A DNA stretch of 64,000 bases, from NCBI GenBank assembly GCA_963989385.1, contig OZ022509.1, positions 49,120,271-49,184,270 on the forward strand. Reading direction: 5' to 3'. The stretch's first letter is position 1. Every line of letters starts with the position of its first letter. The position numbers and the translations under genes are program-made. This document shows positions 54,621-64,000 of the stretch, in pieces. Source of the DNA: Ctena decussata (taxonomy: Eukaryota; Mollusca; Bivalvia; Lucinida; Lucinidae). Under the pieces are notes generated by a model. That model had not been told where the DNA came from and did not search any database. It saw nothing but the letters and a program-made list of their open reading frames with translations.

Positions 54621-55887
54621 CTAACGATAGGGGTTCTGTTCTGTTTCCAGTATGAATGAGAGGTTTTTTTCAAGTCGCCAACTTCCGGTTAGTATACGGA
54701 GTCGGATTCGATCGAAGCAGGAACCTTATTCTACCGTTGAATAATGTGCCGTTTTCACTTTTGACTATGAAAAAAAAATACAAAAAATAAAACTGAATCG
54801 CAAAGATATCGGTTTTAATGACATCTAAGATATTTTTCGCATCAGACTATTTACCCAATCAATGGTATCCATGCATTCGCGAAATGGAAATCTGTTAATA
54901 TTTGGTAGATCAAGTTACCTCCCTTACTTGATCACGGAAGCTGTGATAAAATCAGGAATGAAAATTGGAATTGAATGCTTAGGATTAAATAAAGAAGACA
55001 GTAAATGGTCTTGTTTACTCTTATCGAAGTTCCGATGCAAATCATGCTAGGCTAGCCTAAATTTCTAAGCTAACGATCATGCCGCTGCCGATAGGCCTAC
55101 TTTGACTGTCTGAATACTTAAGAATTATTCTTAGAATACATGTAGCTGAATTTATTTTGGCAGTCTCAGTCTGTCCACAAAATTACATTTCCCTGAGCAG
55201 AAGTATGATAGCTGTTATGCCCTGTTCATTTGCAAATCCAGCTACCTCATGGCTTGGGGAGGGGTGGGGATACTTTGACTTTTTGCCCTGCATGATGCCT
55301 GGCACTGTGTGGACAAATGTCTGATTAAATCCCAGTTAAAAGCCCCGCCCCGTGACTATGTTCAACAGTTGAGGTCGCTATCATTGCCCCAGCTATTCCG
55401 ACAGCCAATCAAAATCCCCACACATGCACTGCTCCGGGGACCATGCTTCAGGTAAACCACAGTATTTATGTCCCTCTATCCCTGAAGATTCAGGGTTGCG
55501 ACGGTCCTTTTTCCAATGGATAGTTTCAGCCTGATTTCGGGCGGGTTGTTCAGCCCGATTTTAGTATTTAAAGCCGGTTCGTGTTAGTCTGAATTTAGGG
55601 ATAAGTCAATTTATACTTATTTATGATCTGGGGAAATGGGTGAGAATAAGAATTGTTTACTCATTCAACAATAACTTCACATTTTCTTAAGACAAAATGT
55701 CGACGTTTTCATGCAATAATTGTGGAATAGATATAAGCGAGCTCGGAGTTCCGCACTGCGCATGTGCAAACTCAGATTTTGCTCTTGGAGGTCAAAGGTC
55801 ACCGATGCCAAAAACCGTATACGCACAGAGTAATATTACGACATTACTGCCGCAACAAACGGACCAAAGCATAGCTGAAAAAATTCC
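54621..55887. other. Mostly unassigned; possible short Cys-rich ORF at 55697
   Basis: An ATG at 55697 opens a frame with CNNCGIDISELG and HCAC, a possible small zinc-binding segment. It runs into the tRNA-like sequence and stops at 55942, so its 3' half is not credible coding. The ORF at 54862-55050 has no recognised features. Confidence 0.3.
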
Positions 55888-55956
55888 CGACCTTTGCTGG
55901 GATTCAAACCCGGAACTCCCGGGTGATAGTCCAATGCTCTAACCACCGAGCCAAAG
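55888..55956 (-). pseudogene. tRNA-like sequence / SINE head
   Basis: On the minus strand: TTGGCTCGGTGGTTAGAGC (A-box) and GGGTTTGAATCCCAGC (B-box with T-loop), about 69 nt. The T-arm pairs well, but the acceptor and anticodon stems are poor. It is more likely a tRNA-derived repeat than a working tRNA. Confidence 0.6.
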
Positions 55957-56756
55957 AGTTAACTCCCTGACGCAGTTGTCAGCGATTGAATATATACGAA
56001 GCTATGCGCATATCGTTTCTGTATTACCGTAAATACTGTAAGTTTTGATACGCCTGAAATTATTGTAATTGTCATAATATTTGAATGGTTTGTTTTTAAC
56101 TGTATGACCACTGCCAGCAGATGGATATGGAATGGCAATCAGCGTAGACCCTGATCAAACTGCAATCTGATCTGGCTCTTCACTGTTTGCACAGGTCTAT
56201 CTTTCCCAGTTTTTATGCTACTGAATTTATTTAAACGTTGTGCAAATGATACAAAATGCTTGGCAAAGTCTTGCATTTTAGCCCCTTCTCAACTTGTTTC
56301 GTAAATTTAATAGCGACACCGGTGGCTGCCCGAAGCTATGACGGTGTCGTCAACCGGTAACGCCGTTGCTGAATATAGAAATCTGTTTACGGACCAACTA
56401 AAAAAATTTCTAAACTGACGAATGATAAGATTCTGACGAAAATGAGGAAGGTTTCCGATTGAGTCAGTGGTTTCATGTGACGAATGAAAACGCTTCACGA
56501 TGCTGGACGTTGCTATGTTTTTTTTGCTTTTTTTCCCCAAATTCAATTGACAAAATGGCAGACCTGCAGTTCTCACTAAAAATCAAATCATGTGATATTC
56601 TACAATGGTGATAATGACTTGGTGCCCAGTCATGGCGGTTTGCATGCAATTTGTCATGTTATTAACATTATAGCTAAATTGTCCGCCCTTGCTATCGTCG
56701 AAAGTCATTCACAGAAGCAAAGTCGATTTCTACTGCGTTTCATGCGGTATCTGAGA
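55957..56756. other. Unassigned spacer
   Basis: No gene or repeated structure is recognised. The minus-strand ORF at 56307-56576 is unremarkable. Confidence 0.4.
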
Positions 56757-57465
56757 CAAAAGATTGGATCATAACTGTGCCCTCTGGAGTGTACACAAGG
56801 TTTTTCTAAGATTTGACCTAGTGACCTAGTTTTTGACCCCACATGACCCAGTTTCAAACTTGGTCTAGATTTCATTAAGATAAACATTCTGACGAAGTTT
56901 CATGACAATTCGATCAAAACTCTGCCAACTGTGTCATTCTACGATTTATTTCTATTTTTAGCTCTGGCGGCCATTTTGTTCAGCGGAGTGGAACCGTTTT
57001 AGCAATTTTGGTTCAGGGCCATGAGTCAAACATTTCTGTGAAATCATTTTGAAATCGAACCATTGGTGTCAGAGGTGAAGTCTTATAAAGGTTTTTTCTA
57101 TTTTTAGATTTCTATTTTTAGCTTTGGCGGCCATTTTGTTCAGCGAAGTGGAACCGTTTTAGCAATTTTGGTTCAGGGCAATGAGTCAAACATTCCTGTG
57201 ATTTTTTTTTGAAATCAAGCCATTGGCTTCAGAGGAGATGTCGTTTAAACGTTTTTTTTTTTTTAGCTCTGGTGGTTTTTTTTGTTCAGCGGAGCGGAGC
57301 CATTTTAGCAATTTTGGTTAAGGGCTATAACAGAAACATTTGTATGAAATTATTTTGAAATTGGCTCACTGGTCTAGGAGATTTCGTTTGAAAAAATTGT
57401 TGACGACGGACGGACAAATATCGATCATAATTGCTCACCTTGAGCACTTCCTGCTCAGGTGAGCT
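56757..57465 (+). repeat. 5'-truncated copy of the 51807-type element
   Basis: One unit of the 'tgacctagtgacctag' array, then three units of the 'ttagctctggcggcc' array, a GACGACGGACGG tract and the terminal hairpin. The 3' stem has one mismatch (GAGCAC-ttc-CTGCTC). CAGGTGAGCTAACAA ends it. Confidence 0.9.
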
Positions 57466-57885
57466 AACAATCAGTTTTGCGCTAGTCCTAGCAGTTTTCA
57501 TAATACACAGTTACTGTGTCATTAGCACATTGTTAGCTTATTTGGCAATTGCCCTTGCTTTTTACACCTCTGACTTCATACTTATGTGATTTAATTAAGA
57601 CCAAAGTGGTAATTGTTTAGAAGTTTATGCGATCCCGTATGATATTGCGTGAATCCAGTCTACTAACTGCTTACGTCTTCATACATTCAAATATCAAATT
57701 TTGTCAGTAATCAACCAACGCTCAGTTTTGCAGTAGAATTGGGCGCAAATAAACACAGTATTGGAATAAGAATATCTTTAAAAAAAGATAACTGGCTTTA
57801 GATTTAATAGAAGTGTGTATTGTAATATATAATATGAAATAGGCGCAACCTAAATTGCAACCAACCTAAATTATGACTCCAGTAA
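57466..57885. other. Unassigned spacer
   Basis: AT-rich sequence with no recognisable features. Confidence 0.45.
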
Positions 57886-59861
57886 ACAAGAGGGCCATGA
57901 GGCCCTGTATCGCTCACCTGAACAATTGGCAAAGTGGCTTTTTCTTCTGTTTTGAAATTGTCTAATTATGAGTCTTGGGTCAAAAGTCAAAGAATGACCA
58001 CGACCTATTGTACTCATAAATCTTCATGTACTCATTAAGGCAACAATATATACCATTTTTTAGGCAAAACTTTCCATGAAATCTTATGTTCTAGCATTTT
58101 CCCATATTTGACCTTGCTGTAAAAAAGGTCAAGGTCAACCAAGGTCATAATTTGAACAATCTTGATAGTACTGGAGTACCCAACGCTACATACATGTACC
58201 AAGTTTCAAGGACATTGATCAATTGGTTCTGGAGAAAAAAATTTTGAAAGGTTTTTACCATATATGGTCATGGTGGCCATGTTGGTCATGTAACCAGACC
58301 ATTTGAAGAAATTTTCATTTCCTCGACCCCTGAAGGCTCTATTTAATATTTGGTTACAATTGGCGCATTGGCTTTTAAGGAGAAGTTTGAAATTGTCAAA
58401 CTATTCTGAGAATTCAGGGTCAAAGGTCAAAGAACGACCTTGACCTCTTGTACTCATGAATCTTGATGTACACATTAAGATGACTGTATTTACCAATTTT
58501 TAGGTCAAATCTTCAAAACTTTCCATGAAATCTTATGTTCTAGCATTTTCCCATATTTGACCTTGCTATTAAATGGCCAAGGTCACCCCAAGGTCATCAT
58601 TTTGAACACTCTTGATAGTACTGGAGTACCCAATGCTACATACCAAGTTTCAAGGCCATTGGTCAATTGGTTCTGGAGAAGAAGATTTTTAAAGGTTTTT
58701 ACCATATATGGGCATGGTGGCCATGTTGGTCATGTGACCTGAACCGTTTGAACAAATTTTCATTCCCTCAACCCCTGAAGGCTCTATATGAAATTTGGTT
58801 ACAATTGGCCCAGTGGTTTTTGAGAATATTGTTTGAAATTGTCAAAATATGAGAGTTCAGGGTCAAAGGTCAAAGAATGACCTTGACCTCTTGTTCTCAC
58901 AAATCTTCATTGTACTCATTAAAGATGACTGCATATACCAATTTTTAGACCTTAATCTTCAAAACTTTCCATGAAATCTTATGTTCTAGCATTTTCCCAT
59001 ATTTGACCTTGCCGTAAAAAGGTCAAGGTCAACCCAAGGTCATAATTTGAACAATCTTGATAGTACTTGAGTACCCAATGCTACATACCAAGTTTCAAGG
59101 CCATTGGTCAATTGGTTCTGGAGAAGAAGATTTTTCAAGGTTTTTACCATATATGGGCATTGGCGGCCATGCTGGTCATGTGACCTGGACCGTATGAATA
59201 AATTTTCGTTCCCTCAACCCCTCAAGGCTCTATATGAAATTTGGTTACAATTGGCCCAGTGGCTGTTGAGAAGATTGTTTGAAATTGTCAAAATATGAGA
59301 GTTCTGGGTCAAAGGTCAAAGAATGACCTTGACCTTTTGTACTCATAAATCTTCATGTACTCATTAAGATGACTGTAGATATCCATTTTTAGCCCAAAAT
59401 CTTTAATAGTTTTCAAGATATCTTATGTTCTAGCATTTTCCCATATAAAAGCACAAGGAAGCAAATTTGACCTTGCCGTAAAAAAGGTCAAGGTCACCCC
59501 AAGGTAATAATTTGAACAATCTTGGTAGTACTCGTGTACCCGATGCTACATACCAAGTTTCAAGGCCATCGGCCTATTGGTTCTGGAGAAGAAGATTTTT
59601 TTAGGTTTTTACCATATATGGGCGTGGCGGCCATGTTGGTCATGTGACCAGGACGGTTTGAACAATTTTTCGTTCCCCCTTCCTCTGGAGGCCATATATG
59701 AAATTTGGTTACAATTGGCCCAGCGGTTTCAGAGGAGAAGCCGTTTGAAATTGTGGACGGACGGACGGACGACGGACGACGACGGACGACGACGGACGAC
59801 GACGGACGACGGAGCCTTACCATCCTATAAGCTCCCCCGGAGCCGCTGGCTCAGGTGAGCT
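57886..59861 (+). repeat. Complete hairpin-capped element, four ~460-bp units
   Basis: Starts ACAAGAGGGCCATGAGGCCC (hairpin GGGCC-atga-GGCCC) and CGCTCACCTGAAC. It ends with a GGACGGACGGACGACG tract, GAGCC-gct-GGCTC and CAGGTGAGCTAAAAA. Four units share 'caaagaatgaccttgacct', 'ttccatgaaatcttatgtt', 'aaggtcaaggtca', 'taccaagtttcaaggccat' and 'taccatatatgggcatgg'. The ORFs in it are low-complexity readings of the array. Confidence 0.93.
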
Positions 59862-60171
59862 AAAAACTGAAACAAGAAAATTTTAGCACAGCTGCATGGA
59901 TAGCTCCTTTTGTTATGAGATTGATTGATTGATTGATTTATTGACTGATTTTACCATTTTCGGTCGACATCTGAACAACACATTCGTATCACGAGATATC
60001 AAATAAATGATAATGAAATGAGAATAAAAAATCAGGCCTAGGCAAGAGACAGAACAGGGGACAAGGGTTTTTTTAATTTACGATTGATGTGTATTTCTGT
60101 TCTATTCTATTCTGTCCCGTACCACTAAGGCTTCGAAATTTTTGTGTCACTGAATTTCCGGTCGGCGTTTT
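59862..60171. other. Spacer with (GATT)n
   Basis: (GATT)n at about 59917-59940, then AT-rich DNA containing a 'tctattctattctgtccc' tail like those of the RTE-like LINE. No coding sequence. Confidence 0.45.
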
Positions 60172-61641
60172 TAGCTCACCAGAGCCGAAGGCTCCGGGGG
60201 AGCTTATAGTATAGGCAGTGGTCCGTCGTCGTCGTCCGTCGTCGTCGTATGTCGTCGTCGTCGTATGTCGTCGTCTGTCGTCCGTCAACACTTTTAAACG
60301 ACATCTCCTCTGAAGCCACTAGGCCGATTGGGCCCAAATTTCATCTGTGGCATCCTTGGGCTGGGGGATTGAAAGTTTGTGTTTTTTATGAAAATTGGCC
60401 GTTTGGTTTGGTTGCTATGGCAACTTAGAGTTCCCATTGACTTATAATGGGGAAATTTGAAAAATGGCATTTTCTGCCAAGCCATTGCAGATATATTGAT
60501 AAAACTTTTGTAGAAAGGTTCCTTGAGATGTCTTCTATCAGCTATATGTTTTTTTTGCCCACTGCTTCTTTTATTGGTTGCCATGGAAACCGAAATGCCA
60601 AAAAAAAATTGAAAAAATACTTAAAAAATTATCTCCTCTGAAGCCACTGGGCCAATAAGGCCCAGATTTCATCTGTGGCATCCTTTGGCTTGGGGATTGA
60701 AAGTTTGTGTTTTTTATGATCATCGGCCCTTTAGTTTGGTTGCTATGGCAACTTAGAGTTCCCACTGACTTATAATGGGAAAAATTAAAAAATGACATTT
60801 TCTGCCAAGCCATTGCAGATATGTTGATAAAATTTTTATAGAAACGTTCCTTGAGATGTCTTCTATCAGCTATATGTTTTTTTGCCCACTGCTCCTTTTA
60901 TTGGTTGCCATGAAAACCAAAATGAAAAAAAATTGAAAAAAATACTTAAAAAATTATCTTCTCTGAAGCCACTGGGCTGATAAGGCTCAGATTTGATCTG
61001 TGGCATCCTTGGGCTGGGGGATTGAAAGTTTGTGTTTTTTATGAAAATCAGCCCTTTAGTTTGGTTGCAATGGCAACTTAGAGTTGCATTGACTTATAAT
61101 GGGTGAAATTGAAAAATGGCATTTACGGCCAAGCCATTGCAAATATGTTGACAAAACTTTTATAGATTGTTCCTTGAGAAGTCTCTTATTAGCTATGTTT
61201 TTTTGCCCACTGCTCCTTAAATTGGTTGCCATGGAAACCAAAATGCAAAAAAAAAAAGGAAAAAAAAATACTTGAAAAAAAATTATCTCCTCAGAAGCCA
61301 CTGGGCTGATAAGGCCCAGATTTCATCTGTAGTATCCTTAGGCTGGGGGATTGAAAACTTTTTTTTTTTATAAAATCGGCTCATTAGTTTGGATGCTATG
61401 GCAACTTAGAGTTGCATTGACTTGTAATGGGGAAAATATAAAAATGGCATTTACCGCAATTAATATATCGAAAATAGTTATATATTTTGTTATCAACGCC
61501 ACAGACTGTCAGACTGAGACTTTGTAGTTGTATATTTTGTATTAGCCTGTACAAATGTGACAGCAATTTTGAGCCTATACAAATTTGACAGCAATTTTGC
61601 GCTAGAGATCTGGTGAGCTTTGTGGCCCGTGGGCCTCTTGT
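60172..61641 (-). repeat. Complete family A hairpin-capped element (empty-site copy)
   Basis: The left end (plus strand) is TTAGCTCACCAGAGCC with GAGCC-gaa-GGCTC and a GTCGTCGTC tract. Four ~310-bp units follow, then 'ttttgttatcaacgccacag', a 'gacagcaattttgNgc' duplication and GTGGCCCGTGGGCCTCTTGT. It aligns throughout with 37118-40652 but lacks the family B insertion, the empty junction being 61440/61441. Confidence 0.93.
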
Positions 61642-62089
61642 TCTTTCTATGGAGAAACGAGACGCTGACATTTTTATAGGACGAAAATAAATTCCTGAAC
61701 TTCCGCCGACACTTCCCTGGCAACACGCGTCTGAATTCCAAAAAAAATTCCTATGATGGCCGTCAGAATATTCGGCTAGAAGGCCGTACAGCTCGAAAAA
61801 AACAACCCTTACCTACCTTTCAACTGCGGCTTCTCGGCATCTGTTTATTGGTGACACGCATTATATTTTTAGGTCGGCAGCAGGCATGTGCACACGTGAT
61901 GTAGCTAGAAAGCTTTACAACTGTCTAGAAACTGTCTAGAAACGACAAAGGCTGACGGAGAGATGCAAAAAAGCTTTTGACTTCCACTAGGCCTATCGGT
62001 TTTCCCTCAGTTATATAAATAATCTAGTAATTGATTGGATGAAGCACTAGTGTGACGTTGCATCTTTTATGTGTAACGTCAAAACCAAT
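61642..62089. other. Unassigned spacer
   Basis: Non-repetitive within the window. It contains a small 'ctgtctagaaact' duplication near 61920. No gene is recognised. Confidence 0.4.
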
Positions 62090-64000
62090 ACTGGTTGCGT
62101 TCGGGTTTTTGCCAATGTCACTATTGACATGCCAATGACGCTCTGAGTTTCAATATTGGCACCATTGGCTCTACCATTGAAACCAGCATTGCCGACCATT
62201 GGCTGCCAATACTGCAGACAACTAAGGGCGTGGGAAAAAATACCGTGGTTTATAAATCTGCGTCATTCAATACGGCAATTTATTGAACCCATCATAAACA
62301 CTCGAGTTGACAAAGGAGAATTTTCGCCACAATAATGAAAGAAAATTAGAAACAAGAGCTGTCGCCTGACAGCATAGCTCGCCTGAATTGGTGCTTGCCC
62401 ATCACACAGCCGCTATGGTGGTGTGGACTGCTATGCATAAAACTTCAGGCAAGCATGTCCATAATGAAAACACATTTATAAACAAAAGCTATCTCAGAAA
62501 TAAGTCTTAAAATAAAATTAAAATTAAAATAAAAAAAATGAAATGAAATTTCAAAGTCCATGAGCTTGAGGTAAAAAAAACTGACGGGTAGGGGGAGGGG
62601 GTGGGGGCTATGTGGACTGCTATGCATAAAACTTCAGGCAAGCATGTCCATAATGAAAACACATTTATAAACAAAAGCTATCTCAGAAATAAGTCTTAAA
62701 ATAAAATTAAAATAAAAAAAACGAAATGAAATTTCTAAGTGCATGGGTGGTGGTATTGGTGGGGGTGGGGGGGGGACGCTATGTGGACTGCTATGCATAA
62801 AACTTCATGCAAGCATGTCCATAATGAAAACACATTTATAAACAAAAGCTATCTCAGAAATAAGTCTTAAAAATGAAATTAAAATAAAAAAAATGAAATG
62901 AAATTTCAAAGTCCATGAGCTTGAGGTAAAAAAACTGACGGGTAGGGGAGGGGGGTGGGGGGGGGCTAGGATGATGTATCAAAACCCTGTACCATTATCT
63001 AACATCAGTTCAAGTATTAGTATCAACTGAGTCCATCATCGTGGCACTGTGAAATTATGTCTTCATAAATATAAAACTTTAACCAAAATCTTTAAGACAA
63101 AATTCTAAGTTGATGACCTTGACTTCAAGGTCATCCAGTGGGGTAAGTATAAGGTGTTTTGTAAAAACTCAAAAAAGAGTCTAACATCAGTTCAAGTATA
63201 AACTAAATCTCTGCAAAGCATTTTGAATCAGTATGCAATTACAAAACTTTAAAAAAAACAAAAATTTCCTAAGTCCCTGACCTTGACATCAAGATCACTG
63301 AGCGGAGTTGGGGTAGTACTCTGTAGATCTAACTACAGTGCAAATATAAAAAGAATTCATCTATGGGTTCAGGAGATATGTGTCTTTAAAAAACTTTAAC
63401 CAAAACATCCAATCAATAAAAAGACAATATTCTAAGTCCATGACCTTGACATCTAGGTCAAAGAGGGGGGTTGGGGTAGTACTTTCGAAAACTTTAGACC
63501 AATATCTAACTTTAGTGCAAGTATCAAGGGAATCCATCAATGGGTTAAGGAGATATTGGGCTTTATAAAACTTTAACCAAAACATCCAGTCCAAAAAAAA
63601 TGCCAATTTTCTAAGTCCATGACCTTGACATCAAGGTCACGGAGTGGGGTGGGGGTGGTACCCTGTTAAACCTTAGACCAATATCTAACTACAGTGCAAG
63701 TATCAAATGAATCCATCCATGGGTTAAGGAGATATAGGTCTTTAAAAAACTTTAACCAAAACATCCAATCCGGACGCCGACGCGGACGAGGACGCGGACG
63801 CGGACGCTGACGCCGACGCCGTGGTGACAACAATAGCTCTTCCTGAACTTTCGTTCAGGCGAGCTAAAAACTAAAGCAATGGTGCTATAGGCGCCATCGG
63901 CTCTACCAATGGTACCTTTGGCGCCATTGGCTCTATCAAAGCACTGCCAGTGGTGACATTGGCAATTTTGCCAGTGGTGCCAACGGTTGCCAATGGCACC
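62090..64000. mobile_element. Element rich in CCAATGG/CCATTGG palindromes, split by a hairpin-capped element
   Basis: 62090-62215 and 63880-64000 (window end) are dense in 'ccaatggcNcc', 'ggcgccattggc' and 'ctaccaatgg' palindromes, reminiscent in design of the CCCATATGGG MITE at 1576-2448. The 62352-63865 element lies between the two zones. Ends are not visible (the right side is cut by the window). Confidence 0.5.
62352..63865 (+). repeat. Complete hairpin-capped element, CGAGCT variant
   Basis: Starts ACAAGAGCTGTCGCCTGACA (hairpin GCTGTC-gcct-GACAGC) and AGCTCGCCTGAA. It ends with a GACGCGGACG tract, CCTGAAC-tttc-GTTCAGG and CGAGCTAAAAA. There are two core types: three ~190-bp units ('ctatgcataaaacttcagg', 'agctatctcagaaataagtc') to about 62960, then four ~170- to 190-bp units with 'tgaccttgacatcaaggtca'. 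The ends differ in sequence from the CTCACC families but keep the layout and pairing. Confidence 0.92.

Noticed and set aside
59560..59858. ORFs rich in Asp/Gly/Arg or Val/Arg repeats
   Set aside because: They are produced by the GGACGACG tract at the element end.
47435..63865. Hairpins as bacterial-type terminators
   Set aside because: A stem followed by A-run on the plus strand occurs only at transposable-element ends in a eukaryotic genome.

Overview
The window looks like intergenic and intronic DNA from a lophotrochozoan animal genome, most likely a marine bivalve mollusc. That assignment is inference. It rests on the repeat content: hairpin-capped elements ending in CAGGTGAGCTAAAAA, tRNA-headed SINEs with (AACC)n tails, and BEL/Pao, Ty3-like, DIRS, RTE-like and RNase H-bearing LINE retroelements. 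There are no operons, Shine-Dalgarno sites or long uninterrupted host ORFs. Splice sites and AT-rich introns are eukaryotic. Mobile DNA accounts for most of the sequence.

Layout. 1-3455: hairpin-capped repeats, a palindrome-rich MITE and SINEs. 3456-8165: two minus-strand BEL/Pao fragments in permuted order (integrase tail upstream of gag-RT-RNase H), one split by a SINE with a clear target-site duplication. 8283-8961: a broken SGNH-like coding fragment split by a scrambled SINE, then a 3'-truncated 5S rRNA sequence. 9000-12173: a DUF6729-like transposon protein interrupted by a 5'-truncated LINE. 12357-16160: a pair of ~580-bp inverted repeats around 2.6 kb of unrecognised DNA. 16200-19550: a broken ORF and more repeats. 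19700-21553: DIRS-like element. 22541-27306: the most gene-like part, with a two-exon PC4-like gene (23222-23935) and a damaged gene for a single-pass membrane protein. 27576-42181: a Ty3-like LTR retrotransposon with 220-bp LTRs that carries a SINE, a full-length LINE and a hairpin-capped element which itself contains another. 42462-47216: a transmembrane exon, an RTE-like LINE fragment and a coiled-coil/acidic ORF. 47435-64000: almost wall-to-wall hairpin-capped elements with long internal tandem arrays.

The most interesting system is the hairpin-capped element superfamily. Each complete copy begins ACAAGAG plus a hairpin and C(G/A)CTC(A/G)CCTG, and ends with a GGACG-rich tract, a second hairpin and CAGG(T/C)GAGCTAAAAA. 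Stems differ between families yet stay paired. Internal cores are interchangeable tandem arrays, each rich in a different recognisable transcription-factor-like motif. A paralogous empty site and three exact insertions into known sequence define the ends and show no target-site duplication beyond A/T runs. This resembles Helentron-associated (HINE-like) rolling-circle elements, but no Rep/helicase gene is present here, so mechanism is inference.
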